NCBI GenBank assembly: GCA_045119215.1
Contig: JBGVDD010000144.1
Location: forward strand, 1-45,661
Length of the DNA stretch: 45,661 nucleotides
Source of the DNA: RUG11237 sp045119215
GTDB taxonomy: Bacteria; Bacillota; Clostridia; Lachnospirales; Lachnospiraceae
Direction: 5' to 3'
Numbering within the stretch: the stretch's first letter is position 1; the number at the start of each line of letters is the position of its first letter. The position numbers were made by a program, and so were the translations under genes. This document shows positions 7,180-15,836 of this stretch, piece after piece. Under the pieces are notes generated by a model. It searched no databases. It was not told the DNA's origin and saw only the letters and a list, made by a program, of their open reading frames with translations.

Positions 7180-9636
7180 ATGAAGAGAAAGCAGGCAGAT
7201 AGCTTATGGAAACTAGTGCTTGTTTTTATTTTTACGCTAATTTTAAGTGGTGTAATGGCGTTGTCACACAATATGAGGAGTTATGGCATGGAAAACCAGG
7301 TGAGTCCTGAGATGCCGTCGCCAGGAGGCAAGGCAACGATAACGCCACGACCAACCAAGATACCTGTAGTATCAAAAGTGGTTTTTAAAGGAAAAGGTGG
7401 TACTTTTTCTGTAAACCAAAGAAATACATATGTACTTAAGCTTACAGAGAAGGATTTTAATAAGGATAATAAGTGCACAAGATATATTATGGATTTACCA
7501 GAGCCAGAAAGAACGGGATATAATTTTATTGGATGGAGCTTAAAAGGAAAAAAAAAATTATATATCGATAGGATAACAATTCAAAGAGAAATGAAATACG
7601 TATACGAGGCAAACTGGGAATTAGAGCACTATATTATTGAATTTCACAAGCAGGGCGGGAAATTTACTACAGAAAATATTCCATCTGCTTTCACGATTAA
7701 AAGTAACACAATAGGGTTACCGGTACCGGTGAGAAAAGGATATTACTTTGCAGGATGGTACAGTGATAAGAAGTGTAGAAATCGAATCTATCATATAGAA
7801 GGTGCTAAAGTACATAGAGATTTAGATTTGTATGCAAAATGGAAGAAGGCAGCACCAAAAACAACCTGTGAAGTGAGCAGTTTATCTTGGAAAGCACAAA
7901 AGTTAACCATAAAACTCAAGAAAAATAAAGAAGTAAAGGGATATGAGATTGCAGTAAGCACCAATAAAGAATTTACCAAAGGGGATACGTTAAAGTATGA
8001 CTTGAAAAATTCTCAGATGTTGAAACTTTCAAATCTTGCAGCAGGAACTTACTATATAAAAGCCAGAGGTTATTGCTATGACTCTGTAAAATGCGTAGCG
8101 TATGGAAAATATGGAAAGGTAGTAAAAATACGTATTTCAGGTAGCAAAAAGCAGATTAATCCTCATCAGGATGCCGCTAGGGTGGTAAGGGCAAAAAGAG
8201 AGTCTAAAAGCAAAGTAGTGATTAAGTTTAGTGTTCCAAAGAAAGTAAAGAGTAGTGATGATTTTTATTATCTGGTTAAGGTAAATGGAACACATCATAC
8301 GGCGGGGGCCATATTAGAAAAAGCATGGAAAGCAGATAAATTAACCTTTGACTTAGATGGAAAAGATAAAGTGAATGTTGTGTCTGAATTTGCATTGGCA
8401 GTAAAGGTACATAAAACCTATAAATTGATAAGCGTGCCATTTTACCTGGAGAATATCAAACAGACAGCTACGAATAAATCCGCATATTATGTACCCTCCT
8501 CGAAAAAAGGAATGCATTATCCGGATGGTGACTATTCTATAGAAGCAAAGTGGGCTTTATGTAACGTGAATATTCATGATGTACTTGGAAAAGAAGGGGC
8601 AGGTACCCCATATGTATACAATGGAAAAACATATTATTTTAATGCCGTGGAGGAGCAAAGGGTAAGGGAGTATAACAAACACAATATGAATGTTACCATG
8701 GTCTTATATATGGATTGGAGAGAAAAAAATGAATTTCTTATTACACCTTCCGGCAGACAAAAAGGATATTATTACTATGCATTAAATACACAGGAAGAGA
8801 AAGCGAGAGAAACGATTGAAGCAATGTTTAGTTTTTTAGCTGAAACTTACAATAAAAAGGGATGTCTGGTGTCAAACTGGATTTTGGGAAATGAAGTAAA
8901 TTCCCAAAAATATTGGAATCACACAGGAGAGACTTCATTGCATACTTATATGGCAAGCTATGCACAGGCGTTTGTGATGTTAAGCAATGCGGTTCATGCA
9001 GAGTATAAAAATGCAAAAGTGTATATTCCATTAGATGGAGCATGGGCCTTGCCAACATCCGAAGTGGGATGGAATGGGAAAGCGACCTTGATTATTTTTG
9101 TGCAGGAATTAAATAAAGAAGCACCGGAAATGGAATGGAATTTGGCATATCATGCCTATTCGAATCCTTTGACAGCACCGTCCTATGCGAAAAGTCCAAA
9201 TTATAAAAATAATGAATATTCCTATATTGTGGGCATGAAGAACATTCAGGTGGTAACCAACTATGTAAAGAAACATTACGGCGAAGATATCAGTATTATT
9301 TTGTCAGAGCAGGGATATACCAAGAGTATGGGAGAAGATAAGCAGGCAGCTTCCCTGGCATATGCATATTATAAAGCAGAATTTAACGATATGATTGATG
9401 CCTTCTTTTATATTCGAACCTATGATAATCAGTGGGAGGTATCCCAATACGGATTGGCAATGGGATTAAAAAATCAGAATGGTAGTAAGAGGGAATCATA
9501 CTATGTGTATAAATATATTGACACATCCAAATCATTGCAATATTCCAATAAATATCTTAAAGTGATAGGAAAAAAGAAGACGTGGAAAAAGCTGATACCA
9601 AACTTTAATGAAAAGAGATTTCAAGGAAGAAAATAA
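7180..9636 (+). CDS. Secreted multidomain protein: two InlB-type repeats, Fn3-like region, DUF5722 glycosidase-like domain
   Basis: 818 residues. An N-terminal signal or anchor helix (~12-30) is followed by a short Pro/Thr linker. Two Listeria-Bacteroides (InlB B) repeats follow, ending in TGYNFIGWS and KGYYFAGWY...LYAKWK (~65-220). A beta-sandwich region (~225-420) with fibronectin-like character precedes a C-terminal TIM-barrel-like domain (~430-800) of the DUF5722 type. That domain has WILGNEVN with E572 and ILSEQGYT with E710, which are placed like the acid/base and nucleophile of clan GH-A glycosidases. I infer an extracellular glycan hydrolase; no substrate can be assigned. No sortase signal or SLH domain is seen. 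A GGGGTG ribosome site precedes ATG 7180. Confidence 0.82.
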   Translation: MKRKQADSLWKLVLVFIFTLILSGVMALSHNMRSYGMENQVSPEMPSPGGKATITPRPTKIPVVSKVVFKGKGGTFSVNQRNTYVLKLTEKDFNKDNKCTRYIMDLPEPERTGYNFIGWSLKGKKKLYIDRITIQREMKYVYEANWELEHYIIEFHKQGGKFTTENIPSAFTIKSNTIGLPVPVRKGYYFAGWYSDKKCRNRIYHIEGAKVHRDLDLYAKWKKAAPKTTCEVSSLSWKAQKLTIKLKKNKEVKGYEIAVSTNKEFTKGDTLKYDLKNSQMLKLSNLAAGTYYIKARGYCYDSVKCVAYGKYGKVVKIRISGSKKQINPHQDAARVVRAKRESKSKVVIKFSVPKKVKSSDDFYYLVKVNGTHHTAGAILEKAWKADKLTFDLDGKDKVNVVSEFALAVKVHKTYKLISVPFYLENIKQTATNKSAYYVPSSKKGMHYPDGDYSIEAKWALCNVNIHDVLGKEGAGTPYVYNGKTYYFNAVEEQRVREYNKHNMNVTMVLYMDWREKNEFLITPSGRQKGYYYYALNTQEEKARETIEAMFSFLAETYNKKGCLVSNWILGNEVNSQKYWNHTGETSLHTYMASYAQAFVMLSNAVHAEYKNAKVYIPLDGAWALPTSEVGWNGKATLIIFVQELNKEAPEMEWNLAYHAYSNPLTAPSYAKSPNYKNNEYSYIVGMKNIQVVTNYVKKHYGEDISIILSEQGYTKSMGEDKQAASLAYAYYKAEFNDMIDAFFYIRTYDNQWEVSQYGLAMGLKNQNGSKRESYYVYKYIDTSKSLQYSNKYLKVIGKKKTWKKLIPNFNEKRFQGRK

Positions 9637-9641
9637 AAGGA

Positions 9642-9673
9642 CGTATCTGTTCTGGGACTCAGATACAGATACG
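9642..9673 (+). terminator. Hairpin after the DUF5722 gene (weak terminator)
   Basis: CGTATCTGT pairs with ACAGATACG across a 14-base loop. There is no T run. It sits between convergent genes, so it is a candidate for a 3' end on either strand. Confidence 0.4.
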
Positions 9674-9678
9674 ACTGC

Positions 9679-10095
9679 TTATTGAGAGATAGCATCAATT
9701 TCCTGGTAGGAATTGGTGTTATCTTTTTCTTTGATTTGGATGATAAGTTTATGGGGAAGACAGGTAATAGGAAAAATTGTGGAATTTGTTATTCCCATGT
9801 GTACACAGGTCTTATCCGGGCAATCTGCATCGATAATGCCTATTTTGCCATTTTCAACACAGATTACGTTATACCCTTGTGTTTTTGAGTCCTTATATTC
9901 AATAGTAATCTCATAGGGGGGTTTTTTTTGAGATAAATCAATGGTCTGTAGCAAAACACCATCTTGATAAATATATGCGTAATTTCCACGAGAATCGTAA
10001 AAATATTGGTAGCAAATAATCCCTACACAGACGATAAAAAGAATCAAAATAAAGAGAATCAAAATTCTTTTAAAAAATATAGATTTTTTATTCAA
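9679..10095 (-). CDS. NusG domain II-containing membrane-anchored protein
   Basis: 138 residues. One N-terminal membrane helix (~10-30) is followed by an extracytoplasmic NusG domain II-like beta fold. Conserved features are IYQDGVLLQTIDL, the strand GKIGIIDADCPDKTC with HMG after it, and CLPHKLIIQI; the paired cysteines are typical of this family. Such proteins occur in Clostridia, often beside Gx-type transporters or FMN-binding electron-transfer proteins, none of which is present here. It lies downstream of the DtxR-type gene on the same strand, but a terminator separates them. Confidence 0.82.
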   Translation of the reverse strand: MNKKSIFFKRILILFILILFIVCVGIICYQYFYDSRGNYAYIYQDGVLLQTIDLSQKKPPYEITIEYKDSKTQGYNVICVENGKIGIIDADCPDKTCVHMGITNSTIFPITCLPHKLIIQIKEKDNTNSYQEIDAISQ

Positions 10096-10116
10096 ATCAG
10101 CTCACCTTCCTAACTT

Positions 10117-10159
10117 AAAAAATACAAATCCTGCACTAGGCAAGACTTGTATTTTTTTT
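10117..10159 (-). terminator. Terminator after the DtxR-type gene
   Basis: AAAAAATACAA (10117-10127) pairs with TTGTATTTTTT (10147-10157). On the minus strand the stem ends in a T run. It overlaps the end of the regulator gene and precedes the NusG-II gene. Confidence 0.6.
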
Positions 10160-10510
10160 GATTGCTTCAAAGCTTTCCTTGCTGATGACATGTTCAATTT
10201 TACAGGCATCTTCGATGGCGATTTCCTCCGATACGCCTAAAGAAACCAGCCAGGAAGAAATATATTTATGGCGTTCATAAATCATTTCTGCTATTTCACG
10301 GCCGGATTCTGTCAAGGTAATAAAACCGGCATTACTTACGGTTATGTACTGTTTTTCCCTAAGATTCTTCATGGCTATACTTACGCTGGATTTTTTAAAG
10401 CCCAGCTCATTGGCAATATCTACAGCACGAACCACCGGGAGAGACTGACTCAACATCAAAATGGTTTCTAAGTAGTTTTCTGCTGATTCATTTATATGCA
10501 TATATTTCAC
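10136..10510 (-). CDS. DtxR/MntR-family metal-dependent repressor, iron-type metal site
   Basis: 124 residues: a winged helix-turn-helix (~9-70, with VVRAVDIANELGFKKSSVSIAM as recognition region) and a short dimer domain. No C-terminal SH3-like domain is present, so it is MntR-sized or slightly shorter. By alignment to known members, the metal residues are E15, H81, then C103-x-x-E106-H107. The Cys at this place is the DtxR/IdeR arrangement, while MntR has Glu, so I infer Fe2+ rather than Mn2+ sensing. It is divergent from the FeoB-associated peptide gene, and both promoters contain AGTAT...ATACT half-sites. Likely autoregulated. Confidence 0.88.
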   Translation of the reverse strand: MKYMHINESAENYLETILMLSQSLPVVRAVDIANELGFKKSSVSIAMKNLREKQYITVSNAGFITLTESGREIAEMIYERHKYISSWLVSLGVSEEIAIEDACKIEHVISKESFEAIKKNTSLA

Positions 10511-10533
10511 CTCTATAATTCAAATCTAAAAAA

Positions 10534-10562
10534 AGTATAACATACTCAATTCTAAATTACAA
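10534..10562 (-). promoter_or_regulatory. Promoter of the DtxR-type gene with imperfect operator
   Basis: Minus strand: -35 TTGTAA (10557-10562), 17-base spacer, -10 TATACT (10534-10539). AGTATAACATACT (10534-10546) is an inverted repeat with the same half-site as the perfect operator at 10596, but with a wider centre. Confidence 0.55.
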
Positions 10563-10579
10563 ATCAGAAATATGGGTTA

Positions 10580-10611
10580 TTGACATCTAAAGATGGTTAG
10601 TATATACTAAC
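10580..10611 (+). promoter_or_regulatory. Promoter and palindromic operator of the FeoB-associated gene
   Basis: -35 TTGACA (10580-10585), 17-base spacer, -10 TATACT (10603-10608). The -10 lies inside a perfect 16-bp palindrome, GTTAGTATATACTAAC (10596-10611). Placed this way, a bound dimer of the neighbouring DtxR-type protein would block RNA polymerase. Confidence 0.75.
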
Positions 10612-10647
10612 TATAGAGCAGTTAAGTAAACAGGAAGGGAGATTCTT

Positions 10648-10785
10648 ATGGGAAACATTATTGTGGTAGGAATATTGTTTGTGGTGCTTGGAATCAGTAT
10701 AGGAAGTATGGTGAAAGCCAGGAAGAAGGGAACATCCCATCATTGTGGTGGCAACTGTGGCGGATGCTCTGGATGTCATAGATAG
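10648..10785 (+). CDS. FeoB-associated Cys-rich membrane peptide (45 residues)
   Basis: A small gene with ATG 10648, ribosome site GGAAGGGAG upstream and stop TAG 10783. The product starts MGNIIVVGILFVVLGISIGS, a single membrane helix, then a basic stretch, then a His/Cys tail with pattern HHCGGNCGGCSGCHR. This is the layout of the FeoB_associated family, which normally ends feoA-feoB operons. No feoA or feoB is in this window, so this is an orphan copy. Strong promoter, operator and downstream terminator make it a one-gene unit. A role in ferrous iron handling is inferred from the family and the adjacent iron-type regulator. Confidence 0.85.
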   Translation: MGNIIVVGILFVVLGISIGSMVKARKKGTSHHCGGNCGGCSGCHR

Positions 10786-10817
10786 GCATAAAAAATTAAT
10801 GTAAAAATGTGTGTGTA

Positions 10818-10846
10818 AAAAGCTTCGGTGTATATCCGGAGCTTTT
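10818..10846 (+). terminator. Terminator after the FeoB-associated gene
   Basis: AAAAGCTTCGG pairs with CCGGAGCTTTT (one G-T pair) around a 7-base loop; a short T run is part of the stem. Confidence 0.75.
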
Positions 10847-10971
10847 GGGTTACTATAACATTTTTTTATAATTTTGTATAATATGCACCTTTTGTCTAGT
10901 ATAATATTTAAAAATATGGTAAAATTAATGTATCTGTTCAAGTAAGTTAAATTACAAAGGAAAGTTGGGGG

Positions 10972-12687
10972 ATGGAAATGAAAACAAGAAAGTTAGGAAT
11001 TACAAAACAGTTGTGTCTGATGATTTCAGTGTTGATTTTACTGGGGGATGTGGTGCTGGGAGTGGCTCTGAGTAACAGAGTACAATCTATGTTATTAGAG
11101 CACATACAGACCAATGCGTTAAACATAGCGAATTGTGCAGCAGCCGGCATCAATCCGGAAGAAATGAAGGACATATATAAGCTGGGAGAGGACTCTGAAT
11201 ATTGGGATAGTGTGTATCAAGAGCTTTCCGTGTATTTGGAAAACGGTGGAGTAGAATATGTGTATGTAGCCGGTATGTTAGAGAACCAGTTTTCTTTTAT
11301 AATGGACACGGATCCGGAGGAACCAGGGATGTATGGGGACAGTGTGGAACCGGATTCAGATAATGAAGCAGCACTGCAAGGTGTGGCCAGCGTGAACGAT
11401 GAACCGTTTGGAGATGAATGGGGACTGCATTTGACTGCCTGGTCCCCTATTATCAGTGATGGAGAGGTAGTGGCCGTAGTGGGCGTGGATGTTAGTTATG
11501 ACAGTGTACAGAAAAGCTTAGGCAAGGTGACAAAATTGATTGTGACTATCTGTGCAGTAATTTATGTGGTTCTTGTGATGGCATTATTTTTGATATCTAG
11601 ACGATTATCCAAGGGTTTTTGGGTAATCAATCAAAAAATTATGGATTTGACCGACGGCTCCGGTGATTTGACAAAGAAGATTGAGGATAAGAGCGGAACA
11701 GAATTTGAGGTGATTGCCCAGAATATCAATAAATTTATAATGGAAGTGCAATCCTTAGTGATATAGATTGGCGAAAGTTCAGGTGAGATTCATCAGTCCA
11801 TTAAAAAAATGCATCAAAATGTAAAAGAGTCTACAGAAAATGCAAATAGTATTAGCTCTGTGGCAAAGGAATTATCTGCTTCTATGCAGAATTTGTCTGA
11901 GACAGTAGAGCAACTGGATTCATCTGCAGAAGAGATGCATCACAGTATTCAGATTACCATGGGAGACGTAAACACTGGAAATGAACTTGTACAAGATATT
12001 AAGAACAAGGCTGGGCTTATCAAAAGCCAAACCTTAGAGAAAGAGCAAAATATTCAGAAGACAGTTGAGCTTCAGCAAAAGAAAATGTTAGAAAGTATGG
12101 AAGCAGGCCAAAAGGTCTCAAAAATTTCAGATTTAACAGAAGATATATTGAGCATAGCATCTCAGACAAATTTATTAGCCTTAAATGCGTCTATAGAAGC
12201 AGCACGAGCAGGGGAAGCAGGAAAGGGCTTTGCCGTGGTTGCTGATGAAATTCGTATGCTGGCAGACAGTAGCAGGGATACTGCAGGAAATATTCAGCAC
12301 ATAAGCAGTGAAGTAGTAAGTGCAGTGGAGGAATTAATTGAAGCGTCCAATGAATTGCTTTGTATCGTTAATAATAGCATGCTTTCAGACTATCAGCATT
12401 TTTTTCAGGCAGCAGAGAATTACTCTTATGATGCAGAAAAAATGCAGACTTTAATTGACAATTACACTAAGAATATGTCAGGGCTTGTAAAACGCATAGA
12501 AGAGATGGCATCACATACCGGTTCCATTGCAAACACCGTAGCAGAGTGTGACAAAGGTATTATTGAAACAACACAAAATATTATGGTTCTTGCAGAAGAC
12601 ATGAACAGCATTGCCCGGGAGTCGGATCAGGTTACAATAGTAGAAGAACAACTTAGAGATAAGATACAAAAATACAAGACGGAATAG
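10972..12687 (+). pseudogene. Methyl-accepting chemotaxis protein interrupted by an in-frame TAG
   Basis: The frame from ATG 10972 reads a complete MCP except for codon 265, TAG at 11764-11766. N-terminal membrane helix ~10-30; extracytoplasmic Cache-like sensor ~35-180; second helix ~185-208; HAMP to ~260; then the stop. The frame resumes at once (IGESSGEIHQSIKK) and continues to 12687 with the signalling domain, including the hairpin tip SQTNLLALNASIEAARAGEA and GKGFAVVADEIRMLA. There is no frame change and no ribosome site before ATG 11809, so the second half is unlikely to be made on its own. A point mutation from CAG, AAG or similar is the simplest cause; sequencing error or readthrough are alternatives. 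Confidence 0.85.
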
Positions 12688-12697
12688 GAGAAACAAA

Positions 12698-13666
12698 ATG
12701 CAACTATATTTAGCACCCATGGAGGGGATTACTACATATTTTTATAGAAATTTATGTCATGAAATGTATCCGTTTATTGATAAATATTTTACTCCCTTTA
12801 TTGTGACAAAGACAAAAACCCATTTTAATTGGAAGGAATTAAAAGATTTAGCGCCGGAGAATAATCAGGGGATTAACTTAGTTCCACAGGTGCTCACTAA
12901 CAATGCTGAAGATTTTTTGGTTATGATAGAAGCGCTAGAGGGATTAGGATACAAGGAAATTAATCTGAATCTGGGCTGTCCTTCCCTGACGGTAGTGAAC
13001 AAATTCAGAGGTTCTGGTTTTTTGGCAAAGCCACAAGAACTAGAGCAGTTTCTATATACCACCGTGGATGGCATTCAAACAAGGAATTTAGGTGTAAGTT
13101 TGTCAATAAAGACCAGAATCGGAAAAGATACCACAGAGGAATGGGAAAGGCTGTTAGAAATTTATAATCAGTTTCCACTGTCTGAGCTTATTGTACATCC
13201 AAGAACCCAGAAAGATTATTACAAAAATACACCCCATTTAGATATGTATGAGAAGGCAGTGAGATTAAGTAAGAATAAGCTGTGTTACAATGGAAATATA
13301 TTTACTGTGGCGGATTATGAAAATTTTAGAGAAAAATTTCCAGAGACTGAGAGTATTATGCTTGGTAGAGGAATTATTGCAAATCCGGCGTTAGCAGGTG
13401 AAATTTTAGGAGAATGTCAGTTGACATTAGAGGGATTGAGAGAATTTCATAAAAGGCTGTTAGAGATTTATAAGGAAATTTATTCCGGGGATACACACAT
13501 CATTCAGAGAATGAAAGAATTGTGGGTTTATATGGCTGCTAATTTTCAGGATAATGAAAAACAGAAGAAGCAGTTGCTGAAGGCAAAGGATGTGCAACAG
13601 TTGCAGGCAGCGGTAAATTGTATGTTTCGGGAGTGTGAGTTTCATCCAGAAATGGGGTATAAATAA
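12698..13666 (+). CDS. dus: tRNA-dihydrouridine synthase family protein
   Basis: 322 residues, FMN TIM barrel of the Dus family. Visible motifs are APMEGIT at the N-terminus (FMN phosphate end), the NLGCPS loop with the conserved Cys, KTRIG, IVHPRTQKDYY and LGRGIIANPAL. Dus enzymes reduce uridines in the D loop of tRNA with NADPH. ATG 12698 follows TAGGAGAAACAAA, 10 bases after the MCP stop, so it may share a transcript with the broken MCP. It is somewhat divergent from DusB, so the exact target uridine is not predictable. It is the only tRNA-modification gene in this part of the window. Confidence 0.9.
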   Translation: MQLYLAPMEGITTYFYRNLCHEMYPFIDKYFTPFIVTKTKTHFNWKELKDLAPENNQGINLVPQVLTNNAEDFLVMIEALEGLGYKEINLNLGCPSLTVVNKFRGSGFLAKPQELEQFLYTTVDGIQTRNLGVSLSIKTRIGKDTTEEWERLLEIYNQFPLSELIVHPRTQKDYYKNTPHLDMYEKAVRLSKNKLCYNGNIFTVADYENFREKFPETESIMLGRGIIANPALAGEILGECQLTLEGLREFHKRLLEIYKEIYSGDTHIIQRMKELWVYMAANFQDNEKQKKQLLKAKDVQQLQAAVNCMFRECEFHPEMGYK

Positions 13667-13775
13667 TTCGTGAAATGGGAATTAGATTTGCATTATAGAA
13701 AAAATAAGGTTTGCTAATGCCATTGGGAATGATATTAGGAATGTGATTCAATATGGAGCAAGGAAGGTGATAAAA

Positions 13776-14510
13776 ATGAAAAGAAACTTATTAATTCTTG
13801 CTCCAAATGGTTCGGATTATGAAGGAATGGTAAAGAAAATAACAGCAAGAAATAAAAATGTGACAGCACATTATGCACCGGATATATCAGGTGCATATTT
13901 TTTGTGTATGTGTCATGAAATGGATGTTATTGTATTAGAAGATGATGGAAGAAGTTATGAAACTTCAAAAGAAGGAACTACAATTTCTTTTATTTGTAAT
14001 TTAAGGAAAATACCCCACTATCAATTCACACCAATTATTATGATAACTCCATATGAAGATGTAGAGTTTTCAGCATTTCATATTCTGCATTGCTACGATT
14101 TTTTTACAGACAAATCGGAAGAAAAATTGGAAAGCACAGTGTATCAGGCATTAAATTACAAGACTAGAAAATTTATAGAGAAGACCATATCAATGAGAAA
14201 AGAGGGAATTACTTTTTTGTATCCGGTGGAGGATATCATATATGTGGAAAACAAAAATCATAACGTATGCCTGCATTTTAAGGAGTCAAAAAAAGATTTT
14301 CCTTATGAAACTATAAAAAGATTACAAGAAAAATTTACAAAACAGGATTTTCTGCAATGCAACAGAGGAGTTTTAGTAAACAAAAGATATATTTCAGCTA
14401 TTGATAAGGGAAATAAATTTATACGTTTAAGACACTGTAATCAAAGCATAGCAATAACACAGAGTTTTTATGACAATATGATAAAGGAGCTGGCATACGA
14501 AAAGGGCTGA
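13776..14510 (+). CDS. LytTR-type DNA-binding response regulator, atypical receiver
   Basis: 244 residues from ATG 13776, chosen over the in-frame GTG 13743 because GGAAGGTG lies about 8 bases before the ATG. The N-terminal ~125 residues look like a diverged receiver (DVIVLEDDG could hold the acceptor Asp; FFTDKSEE could hold the conserved Lys). The C-terminal ~100 residues are a clear LytTR domain: GITFLYPVEDIIYVEN, then FLQCNRGVLVNKRYISAIDK. LytTR proteins bind direct repeats and often control peptides or virulence traits. No sensor kinase is adjacent, so its signal is unknown; cross-talk with the agr kinase at 32 kb is possible. Confidence 0.85.
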   Translation: MKRNLLILAPNGSDYEGMVKKITARNKNVTAHYAPDISGAYFLCMCHEMDVIVLEDDGRSYETSKEGTTISFICNLRKIPHYQFTPIIMITPYEDVEFSAFHILHCYDFFTDKSEEKLESTVYQALNYKTRKFIEKTISMRKEGITFLYPVEDIIYVENKNHNVCLHFKESKKDFPYETIKRLQEKFTKQDFLQCNRGVLVNKRYISAIDKGNKFIRLRHCNQSIAITQSFYDNMIKELAYEKG

Positions 14511-14525
14511 TATATATCAGCCCTT
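14502..14525. terminator. 24-bp perfect palindrome over the LytTR stop codon
   Basis: AAGGGCTGATAT and its reverse complement abut at 14513/14514. The stop TGA (14508-14510) is in the left arm. There is no T run. It may form a compact hairpin at the mRNA 3' end. Confidence 0.45.
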
Positions 14526-14774
14526 GGTGTAAATACTCTGATCCCTTCAATTTCTAGTTACATTTTATATATTCCTTATTTTCCTGATAAATCAAGAATA
14601 TATATTAAGAAAGTATATGCAGCGATAGGTAGGAAAGAAGCTCCTGTGCAGGCGAACAGAAATTCAGACACATATACAGTTATAATGATTCATAAAAAAT
14701 GGATCTTTGTTATTATAGAATATTTTCATAGAGAAATTCCTAAATTTACTGATTTGTGTATTTACTGAACTGAA

Positions 14775-15836
14775 TTAGGCATCGGCCAAGTTTTTGATAA
14801 TACCACAAGCAAAATAATTTTTCAAAGGATATTCCTCCACTGGTACATTTTTTTCTTTAGCCAGCTGGAGCAAATGTGCCAAAAGAGGATTTTCTTTTTC
14901 TTCCTGACGAATTAAAAGTTTCCAGGGAACTCTTCGCAGGAGAACTCTGGTAGATTCTCCAATTCCAGGTTTAATAAAATTAATATTATCAATTCCAAAC
15001 GTATGAGATAATTCCTCTACTTCCATCAAGCCTGTGTAGCCAGAAGGGGTGGTATCCTGTATGACAGTATTGTAGTCAAAATATTGTTCGATACAGGAGA
15101 GAAAACTTCGGGATAAATCCTCGCTTTTTAACTCTTCATAATAGGCTGCACCATGGAAATCAGTAGGTGAGATAATGTCATCCCGTAGGAAGGTTCGGCT
15201 TAATAGTCCGGAAACGGTACAGTTTAAGCAGGAACTGGGAATTAAAATATCCTCATGGGTACCACAAAGACTGGTGATGTTGGCAGGGTCTGACAAGACT
15301 GCCAAGGTAGTATCAATCCCTTCGTAATCGTTCAACGCAGCGGTTAGTTCTCGTTGAATTGCTCCTTTCCCAATCCAGCCGTCTACGAAGCAGATGGCAC
15401 CTGCGGGATGTCTGGACAGGATATATTGGATGGCATTTTCATCAATTCCTCTGTCTCGGATAATGGAAATAGAGTAATGAAATATTTTTTTGGAATACTT
15501 TTTCGCCAGGTAGCGTTTTATCAAAATACCAATGGGGATACCAGCTCGGGCCAGGGATACCAATACAATTTCTGATTGGTAAGACAGCTTTTCATATATT
15601 TTTTCTCCTACCTGACAGACTGCATCCGCTGTGGTTTTGGAATAGGTTTTCAGAGCGAAATCGTAGGCTTTGATATATTCCGGGCTGGGTTTATATTCTA
15701 AGGGAAGCATCTGGCTGTAATGGACACCGGACTGAATGAGCCGTTCTCTCTCCTGGGTGGGAAGGGGCGTTACCATACCGGAAATATCCTTTAGTAATAA
15801 AGTGACATCCTTTTTGTCATAGCTGCTTCTCATCAT
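14775..15836 (-). CDS. Cysteine protease StiP family protein (PRTase-like with C-terminal PELOTA domain)
   Basis: 353 residues. The first ~250 match the family now labelled cysteine protease StiP, seen as a phosphoribosyltransferase-like fold (VLVSLARAGIPIGILIKRYL is the nucleotide-binding region; AICFVDGWIGKGAI corresponds to the PRPP loop). The C-terminal ~90 residues (TGLMEVEELSHTFGIDNINFIKPGIGESTRVLLRRVPWKLL) are the PELOTA-like RNA-binding part. This pairing is characteristic of Ter-associated biosynthetic modules. The start overlaps the end of the PRTase gene by 4 bases, so the two are translationally coupled. The activity is not established for this group. Confidence 0.82.
   Translation of the reverse strand: MMRSSYDKKDVTLLLKDISGMVTPLPTQERERLIQSGVHYSQMLPLEYKPSPEYIKAYDFALKTYSKTTADAVCQVGEKIYEKLSYQSEIVLVSLARAGIPIGILIKRYLAKKYSKKIFHYSISIIRDRGIDENAIQYILSRHPAGAICFVDGWIGKGAIQRELTAALNDYEGIDTTLAVLSDPANITSLCGTHEDILIPSSCLNCTVSGLLSRTFLRDDIISPTDFHGAAYYEELKSEDLSRSFLSCIEQYFDYNTVIQDTTPSGYTGLMEVEELSHTFGIDNINFIKPGIGESTRVLLRRVPWKLLIRQEEKENPLLAHLLQLAKEKNVPVEEYPLKNYFACGIIKNLADA

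Noticed and set aside
11809..12687. Second half of the MCP as a separate cytosolic chemoreceptor gene
   Set aside because: No ribosome site or promoter before ATG 11809, and the frame is continuous with the upstream half through the TAG.
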